A DNA stretch of 64,000 nt from Pseudomonas corrugata (GCF_001269905.1 NZ_LHVK01000031.1:100323-164322), one strand, 5' to 3'; positions 53,655-62,187 are shown, numbered from the stretch's first letter. Made by a program: numbers and translations. The notes: generated by a model not told the origin, from the letters alone.

Positions 53655-55470
53655 CCATGACGAACCACAGAGCCCCATTGAGAACCACGGCATCATCGGA
53701 GACATGCGCAGTGCCGCGCTGATCAACGACCGGGGCAGCGTCGACTTTTTCTGCTGGCCGGAATTCGACAGCCCGTCGATCTTCTGTTCACTGCTGGACA
53801 CGCCGCAAGCGGGCATTTTCCAGATCGCGCCCGACTTGCCGGGTGCCCGGCGCCAGCAGATCTACCTGCCCGACACCAACGTGCTGCAAACCCGCTGGCT
53901 GAGCGATGGCGTGGTGGTGGAAATCACTGACCTGTTGCCCATCGGTGACACCGCGGACGACCTGCCGGTGCTGATGCGCAAGGTGCACATGGCGGTCGGC
54001 CACGCAACGTTTCGCATGCGCTGCGCAGTGCGCCATGACTACGCCCGAGCCACCACCACCGCGCACCTGGAGGGGGCCCACGTATGCTTCAAGGCACAGG
54101 GGCAACCGAGCCTGCGCCTGCGCTCGGACCAGGCCATGACCTTGGACGGCAACGCGGCGGTAGCTGAATTCACCCTGCTGGAAGGCCAGAGCGCCGAGTT
54201 CCTGTTGGGGGGCATCGACGACCCTCGGCTTCAGGATAATGTCAGTGCGATATGCCTGGAGCGGACCCTGGCGTTCTGGCGCGGCTGGATCGGCCAGTCC
54301 AATTACCGGGGCCGCTGGCGGGAAACAGTCAACCGTTCCGCCCTCGCACTGAAACTGCTGACATCGCGCAAACACGGCACTATCCTCGCAGCCGCCACCT
54401 TCGGCCTACCGGAAACACGAGGCGGCGAGCGCAACTGGGATTACCGCTACACCTGGATCCGCGACGCCTCGTTTACCGTCTACGCGTTCATGCGCCTGGG
54501 CTTCGTCGAAGAGGCCAATGCCTACATGCGCTGGATGCGCGGTCGAGTCAGTGACTGCCACGGGCAACCGGTCAAACTCAACATCCTGTATGGCCTCGAC
54601 GGCAGACAAGAGTTGCCGGAAACCGAGCTGCCGCACCTGAGCGGCTTCGGCAACGCGCGGCCGGTGCGCATCGGCAATCAGGCTCATGAGCAAGTGCAGC
54701 TGGACATCTTCGGCGAGTTGATGGACGCGGTATACCTGGTCAACAAGTATGGCGAAGCCATTTCCCACGAAGGCTGGAAACACACCGTCGACGTGATCGA
54801 CCAGGTGTGCGAAATCTGGCAGGACAAGGACGTAGGGATCTGGGAAATGCGCGGCGATAAACAGGATTTCCTGCATTCGCGCCTCATGTGTTGGGTGGCC
54901 GTCGACCGTGCCATCCGCCTCGCAGGCAAACGCTCCCTGCCCGCACCGTTCAGCCGCTGGGACGAGACTCGCCAGGCCATCTACAAAGACATCTGGACCC
55001 GCTTCTGGAACGATGAGCACCAGCATTTCGTCCAGCGCCTGGGCAGCACTGCCCTTGATGGCTCGATGCTGTTGATGCCGCTGGTGCGTTTTGTCAGCGC
55101 CCAGGACCCGCGCTGGCTGTCCACCCTCGAGGCCATCGAAAAGCATCTGGTGCGCGACGGCATGGTCTACCGCTACCGCAACGACGATGACCCCATCGAT
55201 GGCCTCAGCGGCACCGAGGGTTCGTTCGTCGCCTGCTCGTTCTGGTACGTCGAATGCCTGGCCCGAGCCGGTCGTGTGGAAAAAGCCCAACTGGAATTCG
55301 AACAACTGCTGCGCTACGCCAACCCCGTAGGGCTATATGCCGAAGAGTTCGACGGCCACGGTTATCACCTGGGCAACACCCCACAGGCCCTGAGCCATCT
55401 GGCGTTGATCAGCGCGGCGAGTTTCCTGGATCGCAAGTTGAGTGGGGAGAAGAACAACTGGCAGCCGTGA
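53647..55470 (+). CDS. Glycoside hydrolase family 15 protein
   Basis: The 607-residue protein has an N-terminal beta-sandwich domain typical of bacterial GH15 proteins (IGDMRSAALINDRGSVDFFC) and a C-terminal (alpha/alpha)6 barrel with NWDYRYTWIRDASFT. The family includes glucoamylase and trehalase, and the exact bond cannot be told. The gene overlaps the preceding SDR stop by 8 bases, so translation is probably coupled. No signal peptide is seen, so it should act in the cytoplasm. Confidence 0.9.
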   Translation: MADHDEPQSPIENHGIIGDMRSAALINDRGSVDFFCWPEFDSPSIFCSLLDTPQAGIFQIAPDLPGARRQQIYLPDTNVLQTRWLSDGVVVEITDLLPIGDTADDLPVLMRKVHMAVGHATFRMRCAVRHDYARATTTAHLEGAHVCFKAQGQPSLRLRSDQAMTLDGNAAVAEFTLLEGQSAEFLLGGIDDPRLQDNVSAICLERTLAFWRGWIGQSNYRGRWRETVNRSALALKLLTSRKHGTILAAATFGLPETRGGERNWDYRYTWIRDASFTVYAFMRLGFVEEANAYMRWMRGRVSDCHGQPVKLNILYGLDGRQELPETELPHLSGFGNARPVRIGNQAHEQVQLDIFGELMDAVYLVNKYGEAISHEGWKHTVDVIDQVCEIWQDKDVGIWEMRGDKQDFLHSRLMCWVAVDRAIRLAGKRSLPAPFSRWDETRQAIYKDIWTRFWNDEHQHFVQRLGSTALDGSMLLMPLVRFVSAQDPRWLSTLEAIEKHLVRDGMVYRYRNDDDPIDGLSGTEGSFVACSFWYVECLARAGRVEKAQLEFEQLLRYANPVGLYAEEFDGHGYHLGNTPQALSHLALISAASFLDRKLSGEKNNWQP

Positions 55471-55525
55471 GCCTGGCTGACGCCACGCTCGAGTGAACAT
55501 CTCCCCTCGCCACAAAAGCGACATG

Positions 55526-55885
55526 TCAGGCCACAGGCTCAATGTCATCCAGCGCACGATTGGCCAGCAACGTACCCAACTCAATCAACTGCTGGATCCC
55601 CAACGCAACATGTCGCCGGGAGCCTTCCAGCTCGAACGCCAGGTCACTGGCCATCGCATTGGCCGACGCCAGGGTTTCGCTGAGGCTGGTCAACACCGAC
55701 TCGGTATTGATGCCCGGAACCACCGAAAAGACCTGGCCGTCGTGGGTGTCGGGTTTAGCTTCGGTTGTTGGAGAGAGATACACGCTCAGCGCACGATCGG
55801 CGGCCTCACGAAGTTTTCTTGAATCAAGGTTTGTGTAGGCAGAGAGGTTTTCGGCCTTGGGCGGATTGGGGGTAATTTTGACCAC
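55526..55885 (-). CDS. DUF6124-family protein (GTG start)
   Basis: The 119-residue product MVKITPNPPKAENLSAYTN... matches the pseudomonad DUF6124 pattern: a disordered head with a Pro-rich start, then ASANAMASDLAFELEGSRRH and a helical HVALGIQQLIELG. Function unknown. The start is GTG at 55885, 7 bases behind TGGAG. A hairpin covers that ribosome site. Confidence 0.85.
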   Translation of the reverse strand: MVKITPNPPKAENLSAYTNLDSRKLREAADRALSVYLSPTTEAKPDTHDGQVFSVVPGINTESVLTSLSETLASANAMASDLAFELEGSRRHVALGIQQLIELGTLLANRALDDIEPVA

Positions 55886-56319
55886 TGTGAAACTCCATTC
55901 AAATGTGGAGCTCGCCATTTCCGCGACCAAGCAGAGGGTGGCGTACTGTACGCAGGTTGGTCGACCAGGGAATGGAAACCCGGCAGGGCCCGAAGCCCTC
56001 CCACGCACAGCCAGCCATAAAGCAGACAGCCGCTTGCGCGGCATTGTGCGCCATTCTAAACCCGGACGACCAAGCCCGGTCGCTGATTTTGCAGCGACCG
56101 GCAGAGCCTATCTCCACCGCGTCCTAACCGACAACCGCCGCGACTTGTCAGAAACTTCCTGTTCACAGGATTTTTTGTAGGGCCGCAGATGCAGGGGCAT
56201 TCACCCCATTCATCGCCACACCCCCTTTCAAGTTGCCAGTCCCCCAAACCCCTCCTAAGATCGATGCTTTAACGGGTGCAGCGGAGCTGCCCGACAAAAA
56301 CCCGACTCAAGGATTAGGC
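55886..56319. other. Divergent gap with conserved leader of the DUF6124 gene
   Basis: This 434-base region separates the DUF6124 gene and the 125-residue gene at 56320. It contains the hairpin at 55891-55912 and a long stretch upstream of it that reads as an open frame for about 50 codons without a good start. A TTTTTTG near 56170 is the only T run. No REP copy or tRNA was seen. Confidence 0.5.
55891..55912 (-). promoter_or_regulatory. Hairpin covering the ribosome site of the DUF6124 gene
   Basis: On the minus strand AGCTCCA-CATTTGAA-TGGAGTT forms a seven-pair stem with an eight-base loop. The 3' arm is the TGGAG ribosome site 7 bases before the GTG start. This could hold translation down until the hairpin is opened. 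Confidence 0.5.
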
Positions 56320-56697
56320 ATGACCTACGTGAAACGCACCATCGACACCCCGCTCCGTACCGGGCTGACCCGGAAAGACCTCTGGGAAGGTCAGGACAAG
56401 GGCCTGATCAAATGCTGGGAAATCGGCCGCGACCGGGCAGCGAAGTTCCCGGAGCTGGCGCAGCGTTGCCTGGCCGGTGAGTTACCGGTGCTGGGTTGGA
56501 AAGGCGGGGTCAACCGCAGCTTGAAGAAAAACGAAAAATTCGGCTGCCTCAAATACCTCGCCCAATGGCAAGGTTTGCGCGGTGAAGACCTGGACATCGA
56601 CTTGTCCCAGGAACGCACGCTGACCTGCACCAGCACGAAGATGATCGTGACCTTCACGCCGGACCGGGCCAAATACGTGAATCAAGAACCCGCCTGA
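56320..56697 (+). CDS. Hypothetical protein (125 residues)
   Basis: ATG at 56320 follows AAGGATTAGGC. The product begins MTYVKRTIDTPLRTGLTRKDLWE and is basic with several Cys (KCWEI, KFGCLKYL, LTCTST). It has no signal peptide or membrane span. I do not recognise the family. A run CLAGELPVLGWKGGVNRSLK suggests a compact folded domain. It stands just before an alpha/beta hydrolase gene on the same strand (28 bases), so the two may be co-transcribed. Confidence 0.7.
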   Translation: MTYVKRTIDTPLRTGLTRKDLWEGQDKGLIKCWEIGRDRAAKFPELAQRCLAGELPVLGWKGGVNRSLKKNEKFGCLKYLAQWQGLRGEDLDIDLSQERTLTCTSTKMIVTFTPDRAKYVNQEPA

Positions 56698-56725
56698 GCG
56701 CAACCGGGCGCCACCGGAGGCAGAC

Positions 56726-57628
56726 ATGAAGCAGGATCCCAGGATCAGTTTCGCGGTGACACCCCTGTTGCGTATCGCCTACGAAGAGCACGGTCCCGCC
56801 AGCGGCGAGCCGGTCATCCTGCTGCACGGTTTTCCTTATGATCCCAGGGCTTTCGATGAAGTTGCGCCGGTCTTGGCCCTGCGTGGCTACCGGGTCATCG
56901 TGCCCTACCTGCGCGGCTACGGCCCGACCCGGTTCAACAACCCGGCGATCATGCGTTCCGGCCAGCAAGCCGCGCTGGCCCAGGACCTGTTGGACCTGAT
57001 GCATGAACTCAACGTATCTCAGGCAGCGTTGTGCGGCTACGACTGGGGCGGCCGGGCGGCGTGTATCGTGGCGGCGCTGTGGCCCGAGCGCGTTCGTTGC
57101 CTGGTCACCGGCGATGGCTACAACCTGCAGGATATTCCCCGGTCAACCCAACCGCTGGATCCGCAGACGGAACATCGCTTGTGGTACCAGTATTATTTCC
57201 ATACCGCCCGGGGCGTGGAAGGCCTGAGGCAGAACCGACGTGAGTTGTGTGAGTGGCTCTGGCGCCTGTGGTCACCGACCTGGAAGCGCGGCGCAGAGCT
57301 GTATCCACTCAGCGCGCCCTCTTTCGACAACCCGGACTTCGTCGACGTGGTGATTCATTCCTACCGCCATCGGTTCCTGTACGCGCCGGGGGATCCGACC
57401 CTTGAATGGATGGAGGAACAGCTCACGGCGCAACCGGACATCAGCGTGCCCAGCATTTCCCTGTGCGGAGCCGACGACGGCGTGGGACCAGCCCCTGAAC
57501 AGGATGAAGACGCCAGGCACTTCAGCGGTCCGTACGAGCGTCGAGTGCTGAGCGGCGTGGGTCACAACATTCCCCAGGAGGCCCCCGAGGCCACGATCAA
57601 GGCACTGCTGGATCTGCTTGAAGGCTGA
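56726..57628 (+). CDS. Alpha/beta hydrolase with Asp nucleophile (epoxide-hydrolase type)
   Basis: The 300-residue protein has an oxyanion HGFPYDPRAFD, nucleophile elbow CGYDWGGRAA (Asp in place of Ser), and the His in VGHNIPQEAP. The Asp nucleophile indicates the epoxide hydrolase/dehalogenase class. Length is normal. No signal peptide. Substrate unknown. Its stop overlaps the 3' end of the convergent GlxA-type gene by about 30 bases. Confidence 0.88.
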   Translation: MKQDPRISFAVTPLLRIAYEEHGPASGEPVILLHGFPYDPRAFDEVAPVLALRGYRVIVPYLRGYGPTRFNNPAIMRSGQQAALAQDLLDLMHELNVSQAALCGYDWGGRAACIVAALWPERVRCLVTGDGYNLQDIPRSTQPLDPQTEHRLWYQYYFHTARGVEGLRQNRRELCEWLWRLWSPTWKRGAELYPLSAPSFDNPDFVDVVIHSYRHRFLYAPGDPTLEWMEEQLTAQPDISVPSISLCGADDGVGPAPEQDEDARHFSGPYERRVLSGVGHNIPQEAPEATIKALLDLLEG

Positions 57629-58589
57629 CAGCGAAACGCTCGCGATACGCCTGGGGCGTCACACCCATGGCCCGCAGGAAACTGCGGCGCAGGGTTTCTT
57701 CACTGCCGAAACCGCATTGCACCGCTACTCGCTTGATCGGCACGCAGGTATCAGACAACAGGCGGCGGGCGGTTTCCACGCGAATCAGTTCCACCGCCCG
57801 CGCCGGGGTCTGGCCGGTCTCGGCGCGGTAATGACGGACAAAGCTGCGTTCGCTCATGCCCGCCTCTGCAGCCAGGTTGGGCAGGCCCAGGTCCTGGGTG
57901 AGGTTTTCGGCGATCCAGGCGTGCAGCTCATCAAAACGGCCGCCCTGATTCTGTAGTGACAACGTCACGCTGAACTGCGACTGCCCGCCCGGCCGCTTGA
58001 GGAACACCACCAATTGCCGGGCGACTTCCAGGGCCACGGCGCGCCCCAGGTCGTCCTCCACCAGAGCCAGAGCCAGGTCGATGCCCGCCGTGACCCCGGC
58101 CGAGGTCCAGACCGGGCCGTCGTTGATGAAAATAGGATTGGGTTCGACCCGCAATTGCGGATGCTGCTCGGCCAGTTGCTCGCAACGCGTCCAGTGCGTG
58201 ACCACTCGACGCCCGTCCAGCCAGCCGCTGGCGGCCAGCAGGAATGCTCCGGTGCACACCGAGGCCACCCGCCGCGAACGCTGGCCGTGGTCCTTGACCC
58301 AGGCCACCAGCGCCGGGTCCTTCGCCGCTTCGTACACCCCCCAACCGCCAGCGATCAAAAAGGTGTCACTGCCTTCGGTCGGCAACGGCTCGGCCATCAA
58401 CGCCAGGCCCGCCGAAGACACCACCGCGCCACCACCGACAGCTATCACTGTCGGCGCGTACGGCAATGGCAGGCCTCGCTGGCGGGCCATATCGTTGGCG
58501 GAGGCAAACACCTGTAAGGGCCCGGTGACATCAAGCACTTGCACGTTGGCGAAAGCCAGGACATGAACGGTTTTCGGTGGATTGGACAT
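57597..58589 (-). CDS. GlxA-type AraC-family regulator (DJ-1/PfpI plus AraC helix-turn-helix)
   Basis: The 330-residue protein joins an N-terminal DJ-1/PfpI-like domain (VHVLAFANVQVLDVTGPLQV, and VCTGAFLLAASGWL around the Cys of the elbow) to a C-terminal AraC helix-turn-helix (NLAAEAGMSERSFVRHYRAETG, shown in part). The start is ATG 58589. A longer frame exists, but it would run into the operator region. It diverges from an isonitrile hydratase of the same DJ-1 family, a common regulator-enzyme pair. Confidence 0.9.
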   Translation of the reverse strand: MSNPPKTVHVLAFANVQVLDVTGPLQVFASANDMARQRGLPLPYAPTVIAVGGGAVVSSAGLALMAEPLPTEGSDTFLIAGGWGVYEAAKDPALVAWVKDHGQRSRRVASVCTGAFLLAASGWLDGRRVVTHWTRCEQLAEQHPQLRVEPNPIFINDGPVWTSAGVTAGIDLALALVEDDLGRAVALEVARQLVVFLKRPGGQSQFSVTLSLQNQGGRFDELHAWIAENLTQDLGLPNLAAEAGMSERSFVRHYRAETGQTPARAVELIRVETARRLLSDTCVPIKRVAVQCGFGSEETLRRSFLRAMGVTPQAYRERFAVSLQADPAVP

Positions 58590-58590
58590 G

Positions 58591-58626
58591 TTGGCGTAAT
58601 TCGTGGGCTTATTGGCGTATACGCCA
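58591..58626. promoter_or_regulatory. Operator candidate between the GlxA-type gene and isonitrile hydratase
   Basis: TTGGCGTAA at 58591 and TTGGCGTAT at 58612 form direct half-sites exactly 21 bases (two helical turns) apart. The second is part of a perfect 14-base palindrome TGGCGTATACGCCA (58613-58626). Such direct repeats suit an AraC-family dimer. Confidence 0.7.
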
Positions 58627-58688
58627 GAGCCTACGGACCTAAAGTGGAACCGTCCACCCCCCCGGGCATTATCCAAAGGAGAAGCAAC

Positions 58689-59375
58689 ATGACATTGCAG
58701 ATCGGCTTGCTGTTATTCCCCCAGGTTCAACAACTGGACCTTACCGGCCCTTATGACGTGCTGGCGTCATTGCCAGGCGTGAAGGTGCACCTGATCTGGA
58801 AAGACCTGGAGCCGGTCACCTCCAGTACCGGGCTGGTTTTGTTGCCCACCACCACGTTCGAAGGCTGCCCGAAGCTGGACGTGATCTGCATCCCCGGTGG
58901 CACCGGTGTTGGCCCATTGATGGAGGACGAGCAGACACTGGCGTTCATCAAGCGCCAGGCCAGCCAAGCGCAGTACATCACGTCGGTGTGCACCGGGGCG
59001 CTGGTGCTCGGTGCGGCGGGCCTGTTGCAAGGAAAGCGGGCCACCACCCATTGGGCCTACCACAGCTTGTTGTCCACCCTGGGGGCAACACCGATCAAGG
59101 ATCGCGTAGTGCGTGACGGCAAATTGATCACCGGTGGCGGTATCACCGCCGGTATCGATTTTGCCTTGACCCTGGCAGCCGAACTGTTCGATCAGGACAC
59201 CGCCGAACTGGTCCAGCTGCAACTCGAATATGCCCCGGCCCCGCCCTTCGACGCCGGCTGCCCGGACACTGCGCCTGCACAAATACTGGAGGAAGCCAAG
59301 CGGCGCGCGGCGGAGTCGTTCCGGGTGCGCTTGCAGATCACCCAGCGTGCCGCGGCGCGGTTGGAATTGGCGTAA
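58689..59375 (+). CDS. inhA: Isonitrile hydratase (DJ-1/PfpI superfamily)
   Basis: InhA hydrates isonitriles to N-substituted formamides. The 228-residue protein has Asp17 in QLDLTGPYD and Cys101 in VCTGALVLGA. These are the two residues known to matter in P. putida InhA, at the same positions. Start ATG 58689 follows AAAGGAG. The 300-base frame upstream is not coding. It diverges from a GlxA-type regulator. Confidence 0.92.
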   Translation: MTLQIGLLLFPQVQQLDLTGPYDVLASLPGVKVHLIWKDLEPVTSSTGLVLLPTTTFEGCPKLDVICIPGGTGVGPLMEDEQTLAFIKRQASQAQYITSVCTGALVLGAAGLLQGKRATTHWAYHSLLSTLGATPIKDRVVRDGKLITGGGITAGIDFALTLAAELFDQDTAELVQLQLEYAPAPPFDAGCPDTAPAQILEEAKRRAAESFRVRLQITQRAAARLELA

Positions 59376-59436
59376 CGATCAGTAAAACCTGTGGGGAGGG
59401 GATTCATTCCCTCGCCACCCCGTATCGCCGCGTGCC

Positions 59437-59694
59437 TCACCCCTCCTGGCGATACAAGACCATCCCTGCGTGATAAAGCACGCCTTCGCGAAAATCCCCG
59501 TCGGCGGTAAAGCCGGTGTCGTCGTGGTATTCGATATGATCGTCCTGCAACCAATAGTCGCCCTGGTACGCACTCTCACGCGAACCTCGTGCTTCGTCAT
59601 AGCGTCCCCCCGGCAGCAGCCGATGGCGGATCACGCCATCGGCCGTCACCCACAGGCCGACAAATTTGTCCTGGTCACCCGATGTTTGTCTCAT
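59437..59694 (-). CDS. Atu4866-domain protein
   Basis: The 85-residue product has the Atu4866 pattern: FVGLWVTADGVIRHRLLPGG, RYDEARGSRESAYQG, DDTGFTADGDFREGVLYHAG. The fold is a small beta barrel with unknown function. It has no signal peptide. Next on the same strand is an SDR gene, 28 bases upstream, so the two are probably co-transcribed. Confidence 0.88.
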   Translation of the reverse strand: MRQTSGDQDKFVGLWVTADGVIRHRLLPGGRYDEARGSRESAYQGDYWLQDDHIEYHDDTGFTADGDFREGVLYHAGMVLYRQEG

Positions 59695-59722
59695 GGGAGC
59701 ATCTCCTGTCGGTCTGGTCGAT

Positions 59723-60460
59723 TCAGAATGGGCTGGCGGTTGGCCGGACGATCAGTTCGCTGACGTCCACATCCGCTGGTTGCTCGATGGCATAGGCAAT
59801 CGCACGGGCAATGGCCTCGGCGGGTATGGCGATCCTGCGGAACTCGCGCATTTCGGCGCGTCCCCCTTCATCGGAAATACTCTCGGCCAGTTCCGATTCG
59901 GTCACGCCGGGCGCAATCACCGTCACCCGGACATCACCGCCGACCTCCTGGCGCAACCCTTCGGAAATGGCCCGCACGGCATACTTGGTGGCGCAATACA
60001 CAGCGGCGGTAGGGCTAACGGCATAGGCCCCAATGGACGCGATGTTGATGAACTGGCCGCTGCGCTGACGCTGCATCAAGGGCAAGCCGGCCGCGATGCC
60101 ATGGAGCACGCCACGGATGTTGACGTCGATCATCCGATCCCACTCGTCGACTTTCAGTGCCTCAAGCTTGGAGAGCGGCATGACGCCAGCGTTGTTGATG
60201 ATCACATCCACCTTGCCGAAACGCTCGACGGCGAAGTCGATCAGACTCTGGACATCGTCGCGACGAGTCACGTCTACGGCCTTGCAGACCGCCTGTTGGC
60301 CAGAGGCTCCGAGCTCCTGGACCAGCGCTCGCAGACGATCGACGCGCCGCGCGCCAAGTACAACGCGGGCACCGCGGGCGGCCAGCAGACGCGCTGCGGC
60401 TTCGCCAATCCCGCTGCTGGCACCGGTAATCACGACTACTTTGTTTTGGATATCGGACAT
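59723..60460 (-). CDS. SDR-family oxidoreductase
   Basis: The 245-residue SDR has TGASSGIGEA near the N terminus, NNAGVMP, Ser in NIASIGAY, and Tyr/Lys in YCATKYAV. The C-terminal ELIVRPTASPF is as in 'DltE/YdfG-like' SDRs. Substrate unknown. ATG 60460 has GAGGA ahead of it. It diverges from an AraC-type gene (200-base gap), which may regulate it. Confidence 0.88.
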   Translation of the reverse strand: MSDIQNKVVVITGASSGIGEAAARLLAARGARVVLGARRVDRLRALVQELGASGQQAVCKAVDVTRRDDVQSLIDFAVERFGKVDVIINNAGVMPLSKLEALKVDEWDRMIDVNIRGVLHGIAAGLPLMQRQRSGQFINIASIGAYAVSPTAAVYCATKYAVRAISEGLRQEVGGDVRVTVIAPGVTESELAESISDEGGRAEMREFRRIAIPAEAIARAIAYAIEQPADVDVSELIVRPTASPF

Positions 60461-60662
60461 GATGGTTTCCTCATCTGGGTGTGTTCGCCCCCGAAGGGAG
60501 CGTTTTGACAGGTCCAGATTAAGGAGGCAGCCGATGGCGGGGTTAGCCGGATCCTCCTGCGCGCTTGCACGATCCTGTTGCAACAAAACTGGCCATGGCC
60601 GCCGACCGCGCGATCGGTTTTACTAGCGCAATCCATTTATTTGGCCAAGGAGATTGATCGGC

Positions 60663-61610
60663 ATGTCGGTATCCCCGTCCATACAGATTGCGCCAGACGA
60701 CAGCGTCAACCAGCGTCGCGCCGAGCTCGCGGCACTGATGAAGCGCTTCGCGCCAGAGAATGGGGTATTCCCGACGGACATCGCGGCTTTGAACCTGATT
60801 CGCAGCGACCAGCCAACCGATGCCCTGCATATCGTGCACAAGCCCGGTCTGTGCGTGATCATCGAGGGAAGCAAGGAAGTACGGCTGGCGGATGAGTGCT
60901 ACGTCTATGACCCACTTAATTATCTGGTGGTCTCAGTCACACTGCCATTGGCCGGACAAGTCATCGAAGCCAGCCCCGAGCGACCTTACCTGTGCATTCG
61001 CCTGGACATCGATCCGGCACAGGTCTGCCGCCTGATCGCAGACGCCAGCCCTATCGGTGTACCGGCTCAACGGACCGAGCGTGGGTTGTTCCTGGATCGC
61101 ATTGATGCGCCACTGCTCGACGCTGTGTTGCGCCTACTGCAATTACTCGACAGTCCAGACGACATCGCCACCTTGGCCCCTCTGGCCCAGCAGGAGATTT
61201 TCTATCGCCTGCTGCGCGGCACCCAGGGCCAGCGATTGCATGAAATCGCTATCCCAGACACCCAGGCCCATCGCATCAGCCGCGCCATTGAGTGGCTCAA
61301 CGCCCATTACGCCGAGCCGTTGAGCATCGACAGCCTCGCACAAATGATCAATCTCAGTCCTTCGGCGCTGCACCATCGCTTCAAGGCCGTGACCGCCATG
61401 AGCCCACTGCAATACCAGAAACAGCTGCGTCTGCAGGAAGCCCGGCGGTTGCTGCTGTCAGAAAACAGCGACGTTTCGTCAATCGGCTACAAAATGGGGT
61501 ACGAAAGCCCTTCGCAGTTCAGCCGTGAATACAGCCGTCTATTTGGCGCGTCTCCGAGCAAAGACATCGCTCGCCTGCGTGCCCAGGCGCTGAAAGCCAG
61601 CAGCGCCTGA
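60663..61610 (+). CDS. AraC-family regulator with AraC_N domain
   Basis: The 315-residue protein has an AraC_N-type N-terminal domain with the loop HIVHKPGLCVIIEGSKEV and a C-terminal helix-turn-helix pair (LSIDSLAQMINLSPSALHH, then SIGYKMGYESPSQFSREY). ATG 60663 lies 10 bases past AAGGAG. An earlier in-frame TTG at 60654 is too close to it. It diverges from an SDR gene, and a TGTTGCAACA palindrome stands in the gap at 60576-60585. Confidence 0.9.
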   Translation: MSVSPSIQIAPDDSVNQRRAELAALMKRFAPENGVFPTDIAALNLIRSDQPTDALHIVHKPGLCVIIEGSKEVRLADECYVYDPLNYLVVSVTLPLAGQVIEASPERPYLCIRLDIDPAQVCRLIADASPIGVPAQRTERGLFLDRIDAPLLDAVLRLLQLLDSPDDIATLAPLAQQEIFYRLLRGTQGQRLHEIAIPDTQAHRISRAIEWLNAHYAEPLSIDSLAQMINLSPSALHHRFKAVTAMSPLQYQKQLRLQEARRLLLSENSDVSSIGYKMGYESPSQFSREYSRLFGASPSKDIARLRAQALKASSA

Positions 61611-61709
61611 TCCCGACACACAAACAGGATCAGGCAAACCCTGGGCAGTATCCGTCTAACGATCACACCCGACCCGGCACTCAACTCTGGATAGGGCCGG
61701 AGTCTGGCC

Positions 61710-61919
61710 ATGAAAACTTTCAACGCCTTGATCGCCGCCGCCACCTTCACCCTGAGCACCAGTGCCTTCGCTTTGCCGAGCCAGCAACCGGAGCGTTTCT
61801 TTACCCAGGCTTCGGACTATCAGCAGACGATGGCTGCTGATGGTACGGACCGCACCCCGGGTGGCCAGGCTCTGGCTGCCGATGGCGCGGACCGCACCAT
61901 GGCAGGACACTGGGCATGA
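61710..61919 (+). CDS. Small secreted protein with AADGxDRT repeats
   Basis: The 69-residue product has a signal peptide (MKTFNALIAAATFTLSTSAFA). The mature part is short and has two AADGTDRTPGGQ / AADGADRTMAG repeats, so it looks unstructured. It resembles small unnamed pseudomonad secreted proteins. The gene ends in a terminator shared with the first rsmX-like gene on the other strand. Confidence 0.7.
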   Translation: MKTFNALIAAATFTLSTSAFALPSQQPERFFTQASDYQQTMAADGTDRTPGGQALAADGADRTMAGHWA

Positions 61920-61942
61920 TCAGAGCGGCTTTTGTCCAGACG

Positions 61943-61972
61943 AAAAAAAACCCGCCGAAGCGGGTTTTTTGA
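61943..61972. terminator. Bidirectional terminator between the secreted-peptide gene and rsmX copy 1
   Basis: AAAACCCGCC-GAAG-CGGGTTTT is flanked by a run of eight A on the left and six T on the right, so it works for both converging transcripts. Confidence 0.85.
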
Positions 61973-62054
61973 GGACCAATTTGACTCCCTGTCTGGCATT
62001 CCATGCCTGGTCCCATCATCCATGACCCCAAGCACTCCCTGTACTCAGTGGATG
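61943..62054 (-). ncRNA. rsmX: RsmX-family regulatory sRNA, copy 1
   Basis: Rsm sRNAs bind and sequester RsmA/RsmE, relieving repression of secondary metabolism genes. The deduced RNA (about 112 bases, ending in the terminator) has five GGA motifs, and several sit in hairpin loops: GAGTAC-AGGGA-GTGCTT, GCAT-GGA-ATGC, and GAC-AGGGA-GTC. A -10 TAATCT (62060-62065) sets the start near 62054. A GacA-type site lies about 60 bases upstream. The second copy is next to it. Confidence 0.88.
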
Positions 62055-62109
62055 AACATAGATTAGGCCCACCGCCACTGGGGGAAAAGACGAGAACGTA
62101 GCGCCTATG

Positions 62110-62127
62110 TGTAAGTGTTTCGCTATA
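62110..62127 (-). promoter_or_regulatory. GacA-type upstream activating site of rsmX copy 1
   Basis: TATAGC-GAAACA-CTTACA on the minus strand keeps the CTTACA half of the GacA site (TGTAAG-N6-CTTACA) and stands about 56 bases upstream of the start, the normal distance. Confidence 0.75.
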
Positions 62128-62156
62128 CCGCCCCACCTGGACTTTTTTGATAGACG

Positions 62157-62187
62157 AAAAAAAACCCGCCGAAGCGGGTTTTTCCAA
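62157..62187 (-). terminator. Terminator of rsmX copy 2
   Basis: Same AACCCGCTTCGGCGGGTT hairpin with a T run as copy 1, from the tandem duplication. Confidence 0.85.

Noticed and set aside
56056..56247. Reverse 63-codon open frame in the gap upstream of the 125-residue gene
   Set aside because: No ribosome site, no motif, atypical composition.
58539..58688. Upstream extension of isonitrile hydratase
   Set aside because: Reads through the operator region and adds 50 residues absent from InhA; residue numbering (Asp17, Cys101) supports 58689.
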